A stretch of DNA of 64,000 bases from Pseudomonas sp. B6002 (GCF_013385985.1 NZ_JACAOY010000005.1:38703-102702); one strand, 5' to 3'. Shown: positions 10,001-17,563, counted from the stretch's first letter. Program-made: numbers and translations. Notes: a model not told the origin generated them from the letters alone.

Positions 10001-10517
10001 CGGTGGCCTGCCGTCGGTCAAGTCGGACCTTGGGCCGGAGATTGGACGGGGTGGAGAGGGCATTATCTACGCGAGCCTGGATGGCAAGCGTGTTTACAAA
10101 GACCTGGGACCGACGCGACTGACCACTGCCGAGGGCCACACCGATATGGAGGTGGTCAACCTGAACAAATACTACGGCGAAGGCTTTGCCGTGGTGATGA
10201 TCGATGAGGGGCGTAAGTACATAAAGATGGGCAGGATCGACGGCATCGACCTCAGCCAGATTGAAAAGGGCAGTTTGCCGGCATCCGCGCGGTCGTTACT
10301 CGACGATGCATTCGCAGAAATGGAAGCGAAGGACATTTTCCATAACGATCCTCAGTTGAAAAACTTCATGTACTCCGCAAGAGACAACAAAGTGTATCCC
10401 GTGGACATGGATGGTCTGCCTGCCGAGTTTATGGTGCCGGGCGTCAGCGATGTGTACTACCGGAGTAAGGAAGAGGCACGCCGCAAGTTCAACGAGCTTC
10501 TCGCTAAGGCGCCTTGA
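7008..10517 (+). CDS. Giant effector-like protein with C-terminal OspG/NleH-type kinase domain
   Basis: The 1,169-residue product has no signal peptide. Residues from about 37 to 1000 are shared with the next gene. They include a motif-rich block ('LEFFHTNDYT', 'YEIDTRAFSIKKRDYLR') and a hydrophobic Gly-rich stretch ('IPLRSAIANFSNGNYGAGLF', then 'GLVTLGAGKAA') that could insert into membranes. The last ~165 residues form a minimal protein kinase: Gly-loop GRGGEG (1013-1018), ATP-binding Lys K1031 in 'VYKDLG', catalytic loop H1112-N-D-P-Q-L-K-N1119, and metal Asp D1133 in 'VDMDG'. This matches the OspG/NleH effector kinases, which target eukaryotic ubiquitin signalling. The N-terminus (Ile4, first acidic residue at 18, Ser/Pro-rich) fits type III secretion. 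An earlier ATG exists at 6966. I prefer 7008 because the 12-base leader 'ctatggacaggt' sits directly before the start here and in the paralogue. Confidence 0.8.
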   Translation: MHTINAIRTPSFPVISADDQTPPPSPNLPLQAPNRQVQAPTLDNPAALKTAFGDSCNWQALAKKLKDVTQALSKAYPDQALAGLHQQGSGFQADLAARLKNTTMPVCEDSTYFRQNPLTSSCLEAFLAASGLSLPTSIGALIELNNVVAKNAQVHPLGNFSGALAWPVPLSKQGQDSLVALLQSDSSGLPGLPLADGDKGALGHLLSGSAVSEPDLKAPSLAIEKLLGSPKAQALGKALQDKLGGIATDTSINDYLLAAIHVGLDPESRGRPAPGSVAGFDLAQRSHWGKPASVVIQGLAEHLVVKGRATRQTADMAARLLLARQAPELLVKGVPSSVTYASLLWTQLAIATAKLEADSPGRVLNMTYSEVLAAVEEIGPGFAGAQAAQRNALTLWAVANGVVDGRETSPGVSQMDRIRLAYNNQLSVLTSAATLLQTEIPDRKALALAQLTAAFPEVQTHVFEAKTLQKAWLNPGRPGVFPGMRSMMDIVMEGDALGDKEHWISQDKRIPIQRFCALSESGKLDVSNAFANAYEQSLKALETGHEGLVRYLISTLPPDDRVNFEYGRLEFFHTNDYTMAMDFTTPLALKTRGHTLDVKVTRGGETHIYEIDTRAFSIKKRDYLRSRYTPPYTSAKLEHREANTVSKTVLFDPFKDKAGQAGERAVQTSAPDSLGSERSQYIAKVFAKSLDLHNEDLLNHARGFTSYDQGRARNDAIGEFFLNLIPLRSAIANFSNGNYGAGLFDLGLDVIGLVTLGAGKAAQASRLLSNGVSSLGAVTKAARFLGATVIEAFNPLSGWGDLAKGGVHMVAKSAEKGVEAVNKLRGASGSYDLLNVASKHYGEAATGSINVAGQSIENGAVLHKGKWYGFDPDRMRPYGPPLEGFTPRIRAVDGAISPANIDPSRALSNTQFGNYKVPASTIAGLTPDSRGVYVAADGHLSHIRHTDSTGLSAVYEVRQVTRTADGAVQARIYHNNRQTPLLVEHVQGDQWQRLGAQGGGLPSVKSDLGPEIGRGGEGIIYASLDGKRVYKDLGPTRLTTAEGHTDMEVVNLNKYYGEGFAVVMIDEGRKYIKMGRIDGIDLSQIEKGSLPASARSLLDDAFAEMEAKDIFHNDPQLKNFMYSARDNKVYPVDMDGLPAEFMVPGVSDVYYRSKEEARRKFNELLAKAP

Positions 10518-10563
10518 CAGCGTTACGCCGGACAACCCCTTGACTATGGACAGGTAGCCTCTC

Positions 10564-13500
10564 ATGACGGTCATTAATCCCGCCAACCCCTATTCCCGTG
10601 ACACCCAGCCGACTGTGCCAGTCGCCAACCCTCTATCGACGGTGGTGGTAGGTCGGCCCCAGACGTCGAGCTCGCAAGGTGCAGCGTCGACGCTGGATAA
10701 CCCGACCGCGTTGAAAGCCGCATTTGGTGACAGCTGCAACTGGCAAGTTCTGGCGAGAAAATTACACACGCTGATTGAAGCACTGAATAAACGGTTCCCC
10801 TCAGACATCCCCCTCGTGCAGGGCCAAAACGCCGCCCGGTTTGAAGCCGAGGTAATGGCGGGCCTGAAAAGTGCCTCAATGACGGTGTGCGAAGACTCCA
10901 CGTTTTACCGCCAACAGGCGCTGACGGCGCCTGCCGTTGTCAGCCTTGAGGCTTTTCTGAAAGGCAGTGGCTTGACCCTTGCGAAAACCTGGGACGCGTT
11001 GATCGAGTTGAATCACATCGTGACCCGGCGCGCGCAGGTCCACCCTTTGGGGAATTTCAGCGGTGCGCTGGCTTGGCCGATACCGCTCAGCGTGCAAGCA
11101 CAGCGGTCAATCATCGACATGCTGCAAAGCCCAACCACCGGGCTGCCAGGCCTGCCGTTGGTGGATACGCACACTGGCGTCCTCGGGTATCTGCTCAGTG
11201 GCAGCTCGATCACCGAGAAGGACTTGCGCGCGCCAAGCGCTGCGATTGAGACGTTACTTGGCTCACCCAAGGCCCAGGCACTGGGACGGGCGATCCAGGC
11301 AAAACTGGATGGGGTTGCCAGCGACAGCAGCCTTAACGAGTACCTGTTGGCTGCGATCCAGTTGGGGCTGGACCCTGAGGCTTTGGCCGCACCGCCGCAC
11401 ACGACAGTCGCCGGTTTTGACCTTGCACAAAAGGGGCATTGGGGCCAGCCACCTTCGACAGTGATCGATGGCCTCAGCCGTCATCTGTTGGAAAAAGGAC
11501 GGGTGACAGCGCAAACCGCCAACCTGGGCGCTCGGCTGCTAATGGCGAAGTCGGCGCCGCAGTTCCTGGTCAAGGGCATTCCCTCAAGCGTGACTTACGG
11601 CAGTGTCACCTGGGTGCAGTTGGCGATTGCGACGGCGCGCATTGAAGCGGATTCACCAGGGCGTGCGCTCAACCTCAATTACACCCAGGTGCTGGCCCTG
11701 GCCGAGCAGCTCAACACGCCTGAGGCTGTTCTTCAGCAGGCTCAGCAACACGCGCTGACCGACTGGGGTGTGGCGAACGGCTTGCTGAAAACCACCGCGC
11801 CGACAGATGCCGAGCGTGAGCGGGTAAGAGTGGCCTACAACAGCCAACTGGCGGCCTTGAGGCGTGCCAATACCCTGGCTCAGACGCCCATCCTCAGCCG
11901 TCGGGAAATGGCGCTGGATGCGCTGAAACAGGCGTTTCCCGACGTGGACCCCAAGGTGTTCGAAGCGCCAACCCTGCATAAGGCGTTCCTGATCCCAGGC
12001 CGTACCGGTCGATTTCCCGGGATGCAGTCCATGCTGGACATCGTCATGCACGGTGGCCCGTTAGGTGCCAATGAGCACTGGGTGTCCCGGGACACGCGCA
12101 TCCCCATCAAGCCCTTCTGCACTCAGTACGCCGCGGGCAAGCTGGACGTTGCGACAGCCTTCAAGACCGCATACGACCAGGCGATCACGTCGATCGAAGC
12201 CGGCCAACAAGGCTTGGCCAACTACTTGATCTCCACGTTGCCGCCCCAGGATCGTGAGAACCTGGAACACGGGCAATTGGAGTTCTTTCATACCAACGAC
12301 TATACGTTGGCCGTGGACATGACGACCAAACCCACCCTCAGTAATCGGGGCCACACCTTGCAGGTGAAAACCACGCGTGGCGGGGAGGTCAATATTTATG
12401 AGATCGACACGCGAAATGCCACGATCAAGAAACAGAATTATCTAAGGAGACGCTATACACCGCCCTATACGGACGAGAACCTGCATCACCGTAACGCCAA
12501 TGTCGTGAGCAAAACGGTGGTATTTGATCCCTTCAAGGACGAACGGCTCCCCCAGGTCGGCTCGACGCGCAGCGATTACATTGCCAGGGTGTTTGCCAAG
12601 TCCCTTGACCTGCGCAACGAGGACTTGCTGCAGCAGGCCAGGGGCGTGACCTCCTTTGATGAAACCGCGGCGACAAACAAGGCCATCGGCGAGTTCTTCC
12701 TGAACCTTATTCCCCTGAGATCGGCCATCGTCAATTTCAGCAACGGCAATGTGGCTGATGGTCTGTTCGATTTGAGCCTGGATTTCATCGGATTGGTCAC
12801 ATTGGGCGCCGGCAAGGCGGCGCAAGCGAGCAAGGCGTTATCAAATGGGGTTTCAAGTCTGCGTGGTGTGGCCAGGGTGGCGCGATTCATCGGCGCGACG
12901 GCCATTGAAGCCTTCAATCCCTTGAGTGGCGTGGGCGATTTGACGGTGGGCGCAGCCAGGCTTATCGGTGCGGGTGCGCAACGGGTGCTTTCCAAGGGGC
13001 TGGAAACGGTCAATGCGCTGAGGGGCGCCAGCGGCAGTTACGACCTGTTGAAGGCTGTGAGCAAGCACTATGACGGGGCGGCGACGGGCACGTTGAAGGT
13101 GGCGGGCGAGTCTGTTGAAGTCGGTGCCGTGTTACACAACGGCAAGTGGTATGCCTTTGATACCGCATTGATGCGTGCTTACGGATGCCCGCTTGAAGAC
13201 TTCACCGCGCATACCCATGCCGTGGATGGTGTGAGTGGCGCGGCTCATGTGGAGCCAGGCAGCGAGTTGAGTAACACCTTGTTCCGCCACTTCAAAGTTT
13301 CCGAGGCGAGCATCAGCGGCCTGTCACGCAACAGCCAGGGGGTTTATGTGGCTGCCAACGGTCATGCCTCCCACATTCGCCACACCGACAATGCTGGGCA
13401 AACGGCCGTGTATGAAGTTCGACAAGTGACTCGCACCGAAGAGGGGGCTGTTCAGGCGCGGATCTATCACAACAACCGGCAAACGGAGGTATTAGTCCAG

Positions 13501-15003
13501 CATATCGAGGGGGATCAGTGGCAACGCCTGGGGGCGAAGGGCGGTGTGCATGTAAACGGCGATCATCTACGGGCGTGGGAGGCCTTGTCCGTACCGGAGC
13601 AGCAAAAGGTCACGATTCAGGGGTTTGCCAGGCGGCATCGGCTCAACCCGGCCACCTGGGCACATTACGTTCAGGCTGACGGCCGTTTGAGCGTCGCGGG
13701 CGTCATCCTGCGCGACCGCGCCGCGGGTGTACCGTTGAATGCGATTACACCCAGGCACATTCGTGACTGGCAGGGCATGACGCAGCAAGCACGTGATGCA
13801 ATGACCATGGAGGGCTTCGCCAGTGGCCACAACCTGGGGATCGCTGATTTCAAGGGGCACGTGAGGCAATCCGGTGGCCTTATGGGCCGTGGCGAGGCGT
13901 TGTTGTTCAGGGCTGCCGGCGGTACGTACGACACCCTCACAGACACGCATTTGCAGCAGTGGAGCCAGCTTTTCCAACAGCCCGGTAATCGCGTCACCCC
14001 TGAGGCGTTCAGACGTCAACACAACCTCAATCCTGTCACGTGGGTCACCTTTGTCTATGTCGATGGCTCCTTGAGCCCGGCGGGCTTGAAGCGCAGCGCG
14101 CGTGCGCCAGCGGGTGTTCCCGTTCTGCCACCGACTGTGCAGCCGCCTCCTGGGACATCGCGCAAACGGCCAGCTTCTGACCCCATCGACCCGCCGCAAC
14201 AGGAACCGCTGGACTTGTCGATGCCCAAACCCTCACCTCCAGCACCGGCGCCGAACGTACCGGTTCCCGGGCCGTCCAGGACTGTCCCGACCGTCGTCAA
14301 GATCGAGCCCGGCGTCACGACACCTCGTACCCTGTCGTCCCATCAGGTCGACAATTCGCTACCGATTCTGCAAGACCCGCGAGACCCCAAGATCAGCTTG
14401 ACCCTCGCGCTGGAGGGGCCTATCGATGACATTCGGATCTCCCATTGGAATGGTCTGTTGGACGGTCTGGGTTCGGCAGAAAAAAAAGCGGTCGCTGATC
14501 GCATCAAGGCGTCCATAAAAGACTGGCTGCGCAGCGAAGGGCAGCACGGAACGAAGTTTGATGAAACATTGGAGGTCGTCACGCCACTGGACGATGGCGG
14601 GCCGGCGCGAGGGGCTTCGGTGTGGGCACGACGCGACATTCCCCAGTTCGAGGTGCTGGGGCCTTATTCAGGCAAATATCATGCGTCAGAGGCCTCATTA
14701 TTTGAGGAGCAGCGCAAACAAGGCTCGCGAGCGGTGTTGACCTATCTGTTCGGCACGCGCTCGGGTACACGTTCGGTGAGTGCGTTCAACACCGGAAACA
14801 CCCTAAGCCTGGTCAATACGGCGCAGTTGAGGAACGGGCCGGCGTGGCAGGCGAATAATGTCGCGTCCATCTCGGTGGGAAAAAACCTGACTTTCTATGT
14901 GTCGCTCAAGGACATCAAGGCCGGTGATGAGTTACTGCTGGACTATGGGCCTTATTACAACCCGGTGCCCGACATCGCGATCAAACCCGATCCCGACGCC
15001 TGA
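10564..15003 (+). CDS. Giant effector-like protein with C-terminal SET methyltransferase domain
   Basis: The 1,479-residue paralogue of the preceding protein shares residues up to about 995, ending at 'GDQWQRLGAKGG'. The new C-terminus has three exact 64-residue repeats (about 1001-1187), a Pro-rich disordered linker (about 1187-1265) and a SET domain (about 1335-1465). SET motifs visible are 'RGASVWARRDIPQFEVLGPY' (G1350 region), the pseudoknot-like 'LSLVNTAQ' with N1418 followed by 'NNVASISVG', and 'GDELLLDYG' with Y1461. SET domains methylate protein lysines, and bacterial effectors with them (for example Legionella RomA/LegAS4) modify host chromatin. The N-terminus (Val3, Ile4, no acidic residue in the first 12) fits type III secretion. 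The 46-bp spacing to the kinase gene implies co-transcription. The SET His/Cys of the usual NHSC motif are not conserved, so activity needs testing. Confidence 0.8.
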   Translation: MTVINPANPYSRDTQPTVPVANPLSTVVVGRPQTSSSQGAASTLDNPTALKAAFGDSCNWQVLARKLHTLIEALNKRFPSDIPLVQGQNAARFEAEVMAGLKSASMTVCEDSTFYRQQALTAPAVVSLEAFLKGSGLTLAKTWDALIELNHIVTRRAQVHPLGNFSGALAWPIPLSVQAQRSIIDMLQSPTTGLPGLPLVDTHTGVLGYLLSGSSITEKDLRAPSAAIETLLGSPKAQALGRAIQAKLDGVASDSSLNEYLLAAIQLGLDPEALAAPPHTTVAGFDLAQKGHWGQPPSTVIDGLSRHLLEKGRVTAQTANLGARLLMAKSAPQFLVKGIPSSVTYGSVTWVQLAIATARIEADSPGRALNLNYTQVLALAEQLNTPEAVLQQAQQHALTDWGVANGLLKTTAPTDAERERVRVAYNSQLAALRRANTLAQTPILSRREMALDALKQAFPDVDPKVFEAPTLHKAFLIPGRTGRFPGMQSMLDIVMHGGPLGANEHWVSRDTRIPIKPFCTQYAAGKLDVATAFKTAYDQAITSIEAGQQGLANYLISTLPPQDRENLEHGQLEFFHTNDYTLAVDMTTKPTLSNRGHTLQVKTTRGGEVNIYEIDTRNATIKKQNYLRRRYTPPYTDENLHHRNANVVSKTVVFDPFKDERLPQVGSTRSDYIARVFAKSLDLRNEDLLQQARGVTSFDETAATNKAIGEFFLNLIPLRSAIVNFSNGNVADGLFDLSLDFIGLVTLGAGKAAQASKALSNGVSSLRGVARVARFIGATAIEAFNPLSGVGDLTVGAARLIGAGAQRVLSKGLETVNALRGASGSYDLLKAVSKHYDGAATGTLKVAGESVEVGAVLHNGKWYAFDTALMRAYGCPLEDFTAHTHAVDGVSGAAHVEPGSELSNTLFRHFKVSEASISGLSRNSQGVYVAANGHASHIRHTDNAGQTAVYEVRQVTRTEEGAVQARIYHNNRQTEVLVQHIEGDQWQRLGAKGGVHVNGDHLRAWEALSVPEQQKVTIQGFARRHRLNPATWAHYVQADGRLSVAGVILRDRAAGVPLNAITPRHIRDWQGMTQQARDAMTMEGFASGHNLGIADFKGHVRQSGGLMGRGEALLFRAAGGTYDTLTDTHLQQWSQLFQQPGNRVTPEAFRRQHNLNPVTWVTFVYVDGSLSPAGLKRSARAPAGVPVLPPTVQPPPGTSRKRPASDPIDPPQQEPLDLSMPKPSPPAPAPNVPVPGPSRTVPTVVKIEPGVTTPRTLSSHQVDNSLPILQDPRDPKISLTLALEGPIDDIRISHWNGLLDGLGSAEKKAVADRIKASIKDWLRSEGQHGTKFDETLEVVTPLDDGGPARGASVWARRDIPQFEVLGPYSGKYHASEASLFEEQRKQGSRAVLTYLFGTRSGTRSVSAFNTGNTLSLVNTAQLRNGPAWQANNVASISVGKNLTFYVSLKDIKAGDELLLDYGPYYNPVPDIAIKPDPDA
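13564..14139 (+). repeat. Three tandem 64-codon protein repeats
   Basis: Inside the SET-effector gene, units begin at 13564, 13756 and 13948, exactly 192 bp apart. Each starts H-(L/I)-x-x-W and has F at position 21, H at 25, L at 27 and G at 40. Units 1 and 3 share 'LNPxTW'. The DNA has diverged more than the protein pattern, so this is an old duplication. The repeat is absent from the kinase paralogue. Confidence 0.85.
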
Positions 15004-15016
15004 CCGATCAGCGATA

Positions 15017-15042
15017 AAGCTGCATCCTTGGCGATGCAGCTT
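15017..15042. terminator. Hairpin between convergent genes
   Basis: A perfect 10-bp stem (aagctgcatc / gatgcagctt) with a 6-base loop lies just after the SET-effector stop and just before the nitroreductase stop. There is no strong T-run on either side, so termination may be weak. Confidence 0.5.
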
Positions 15043-15051
15043 CATTCGGCA

Positions 15052-15636
15052 TCAAAGGCTGAAATCACCTTCGGACACCAACTCGCTCAAGGGCCGACGT
15101 GGGCTCGGCGTTTCACGGCCTTGCAGGTACTCCGGCAAGGTCGACTTGTCACCCAGCTTGCCCACGGCCACGGCGGCGTGCAGCGCGTAGCCTTCGGGAA
15201 TCTTCAACTCTTTGCGGGTCAGTTCCTGGTCGAAACCGGCCATGCCGTGGGTGTGCCAGCCGCTGAGGCTGGCTTGCAGCGCCAGGTGGCCCCAGGCCGA
15301 ACCGGTGTCGAAGGTGTGCCACAGGGCCGGGGTTTCTTCGCTGGCGCCGGGGGCGGTGAAGTCGGTTTTCGAGGCGATGATCACCAGGGCCGACGCGTGT
15401 TGTGCCCAGCCGCGGTTGAATTCATTGAGCAGGCCCAGGAAGCGCTCCCAGTCCGGCGTGTCGCGGCGGGCGTAGAGGAAACGCCATGGCTGCGAGTTGT
15501 AGGCCGACGGCGCCCAGCGCGCGGCTTCGAAGAAGCTCAGCAGGGTTTCCTGGGAGATGGTTTCGCCGGTGAAGGCGCGGGGCGACCAGCGTTCGGTGAA
15601 CTGGGTGTGAATCGGATAGTCGGCAACACGTGTCAT
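15052..15636 (-). CDS. Nitroreductase family protein
   Basis: The 194-residue flavoenzyme of the nitroreductase superfamily should use FMN and NAD(P)H to reduce nitro or quinone compounds. Family features are the N-terminal 'RWSPRAF', the FMN-contacting 'FEAARWAPSAYNSQPWRFLY', and 'GSAWGHLALQASLSGWHTH' in the central helix. The physiological substrate is unknown. The frame is open to 15669, but the ATG at 15636 has AGGAA seven bases upstream. It is convergent with the effector pair and divergent from ycgN. Confidence 0.88.
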   Translation of the reverse strand: MTRVADYPIHTQFTERWSPRAFTGETISQETLLSFFEAARWAPSAYNSQPWRFLYARRDTPDWERFLGLLNEFNRGWAQHASALVIIASKTDFTAPGASEETPALWHTFDTGSAWGHLALQASLSGWHTHGMAGFDQELTRKELKIPEGYALHAAVAVGKLGDKSTLPEYLQGRETPSPRRPLSELVSEGDFSL

Positions 15637-15790
15637 GGAGCAGTTCCTGATCGTCAATTCGGCGTTCAAAGCTACTGCGCGGCCACTAGACTGACAAGTG
15701 TTGTTACACCGCCAGTCGTAAGCGCTTGGCCCCGGGGGCCTGTGGCACTAGACTGGCGGCCTTTTCACCTACCGATACTGATGTAGAGCC

Positions 15791-16240
15791 ATGGCCGCCA
15801 AAGTCGAACCTTTCTGGATACGCAAAACCCTCGAACACCTCGACCAGGAGGAATGGGAGTCGTTGTGCGACGGCTGCGGCCTTTGCTGCCTGCAAAAGCT
15901 CGAAGATGAAGACGACAACAGCGTCTATTACACGCGTATCGCCTGCAAACTGCTGGACCTCAAGACCTGCCAGTGCACCGACTACCCCAACCGCCGCGCA
16001 TCGGTACCCGACTGCATCCAGCTCACCCCGGGCCAGGCCGACCAGTTCAAATGGCTGCCGCCGACCTGTGGTTACCGCCTGGTCAGCGAGCGCAAGGACC
16101 TGCCGCTGTGGCATCACCTGGTGTGTGGCGACCGCGACGCCGTACACCACGAACGCATTTCCCAGTCCGGGCGCATGCTCAGCGAAGGCAGCGTGCCCGA
16201 AGATGACTGGGAGGATTACCTGATCTTCCGCGCGGGCTGA
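15791..16240 (+). CDS. ycgN: YcgN family cysteine cluster protein
   Basis: The 149-residue UPF0260/YcgN protein is marked by '[16 protein letters not shown]', '[19 protein letters not shown]' and 'PDCIQLTP'. The spaced cysteines probably bind a metal or Fe-S cluster (CxxCxxCC). The function is not established. In relatives it is genetically linked to rnd and ycgL. Here it is separated from them by the 8-kb effector insert. It is followed 13 bp later by the M61-like gene and is probably co-transcribed with it. Confidence 0.93.
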   Translation: MAAKVEPFWIRKTLEHLDQEEWESLCDGCGLCCLQKLEDEDDNSVYYTRIACKLLDLKTCQCTDYPNRRASVPDCIQLTPGQADQFKWLPPTCGYRLVSERKDLPLWHHLVCGDRDAVHHERISQSGRMLSEGSVPEDDWEDYLIFRAG

Positions 16241-16253
16241 AAAAGGAGTGTGT

Positions 16254-17474
16254 ATGAGGCTGGGATCCAAGCTGGCGGCGACCCTGGTGCTGTTGTCGCT
16301 GAGCCTGCCGGGCTGGTGCGCGAAGAAAGTCGACCTCGATTATCACGTCAAACTGCTACCCCAGAGCGATCAGGCCGAAGTGCGGGTGAACCTGTCCCAG
16401 GGCGCGGCGGTGCGCAGCCTCGACTTCGACCTGGGCCATGACGGTGACTACAGCGACTTCAAGGCCGACGGCCAGTGGAAAGTCACCGGCACCCGTGGCC
16501 TGTGGCAGCCCGGCGCGAGCAAGGCCAGCCTGACCTACCGCGTACGCCTCACCCATGCACGCAAACCGGGTGTCTATGAAGCCCGCATGACGCCAGGCTG
16601 GGCGCTGTTCCGTGGCGAAGACCTGGTGCCGGCCGCACGGCTGGACCAGCAGGACGGTGTCGAGCTGGTGTCACGGCTGGTGTTCGAGTTGCCGGCCGGC
16701 TGGAAAAGCGTCGAGACTGCCTGGCCACGTATCGGCAAGAACAAATTCCGCATCGACAACGTTTCGCGCCTGTTCGACCGACCCACCGGCTGGATGCTCG
16801 CCGGCAACCTCGGCAGCCGGCGCGTGCGCCTGGGCGAAACCGAAGTCACCGTGGCCTCGCCCAAGGGCCAGGCCATGCGCCGCATGGATGTGCTGACATT
16901 ACTGACCTTCGTCTGGCCTCAGGTGGAGGCGGCGTTCCCGCGCCATCCGGCCAAATTGCTGGTGGTGGGGGCCAGCGACCCGATGCGCCGTGGCGTGTTC
17001 TCGTCGCGAGACTCAATCTACCTCAACAGCCGCACGCCGCTGGTCAGCGAGAACGGCAGCAGCCCGTTGATCCGTGAGGTGGTGCAGGCGATTGGCCGCT
17101 TCAACGACCATGAAAGCAGTGACTGGATCAGCGAAGGTTTGGGTGAGTACTACGCCATTGAGTTACTGCGGCGTGCCGGTGGCATCACCGATGAACGGTA
17201 TGCCGCGATCCAGACGCGCCTGAACCATGAGGGCAAGGACGTCACCACCCTGCGTGGCGAGCACGTCGGCTCGGCAACGGTTGCACGGGCGGTGGTGGTG
17301 TTGCAGGAGCTGGACCGGGAAATTCGCGTGAAGACCCACAACAAGCGTTCACTGGATGACCTGGCCCAGGCGGTGATGCGCGCCAACAGCATTACCACGC
17401 CAGAGTTTGTGCAATTGGCTGAAAGCATTATTGGCGAGTCGTCGGTGGTGCTGGATAACAAGCTGCTGCGCTGA
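16254..17474 (+). CDS. Secreted M61-like protein with degenerate zinc motif
   Basis: The 406-residue product has a signal peptide ending near GWCA-KK. The C-terminal half resembles M61/M1 gluzincin metallopeptidases: 'SSDWISEGLGEYYAIELLRR' corresponds to the conserved '(W)xxEGF(T/A)xYY' helix with the third zinc ligand (E294). The expected HExxH is replaced by R274-E-V-V-Q278, so both zinc-binding histidines are missing. The protein is therefore probably a non-catalytic relative acting in the periplasm or envelope. The N-terminal ~200 residues look like a beta-rich domain, as in M61. The start at ATG 16254 follows AAAAGGAG. I am confident of the gene and less so of the family link. Confidence 0.75.
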   Translation: MRLGSKLAATLVLLSLSLPGWCAKKVDLDYHVKLLPQSDQAEVRVNLSQGAAVRSLDFDLGHDGDYSDFKADGQWKVTGTRGLWQPGASKASLTYRVRLTHARKPGVYEARMTPGWALFRGEDLVPAARLDQQDGVELVSRLVFELPAGWKSVETAWPRIGKNKFRIDNVSRLFDRPTGWMLAGNLGSRRVRLGETEVTVASPKGQAMRRMDVLTLLTFVWPQVEAAFPRHPAKLLVVGASDPMRRGVFSSRDSIYLNSRTPLVSENGSSPLIREVVQAIGRFNDHESSDWISEGLGEYYAIELLRRAGGITDERYAAIQTRLNHEGKDVTTLRGEHVGSATVARAVVVLQELDREIRVKTHNKRSLDDLAQAVMRANSITTPEFVQLAESIIGESSVVLDNKLLR

Positions 17475-17500
17475 TTCTGGCGTCCCTGTTGCAAACATTT

Positions 17501-17554
17501 GCCGGCGATGGGGCCCATGAAGACGCCATCGCCGGCAAGCCGGGCTCCTACAGG
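17501..17554. repeat. REP palindrome
   Basis: 'gccggcgatgg' is inverted as 'ccatcgccggc' and followed by 'aagccgggctcctacag', one of the dispersed Pseudomonas REP forms in this window. It may stabilise the 3' ends of the two convergent transcripts that meet here. Confidence 0.7.
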
Positions 17555-17563
17555 GCGGTGGTG

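Noticed and set aside
10518-10563. Immunity gene between the two effector genes
   Set aside because: The gap is only 46 bp and contains just the leader of the second gene.
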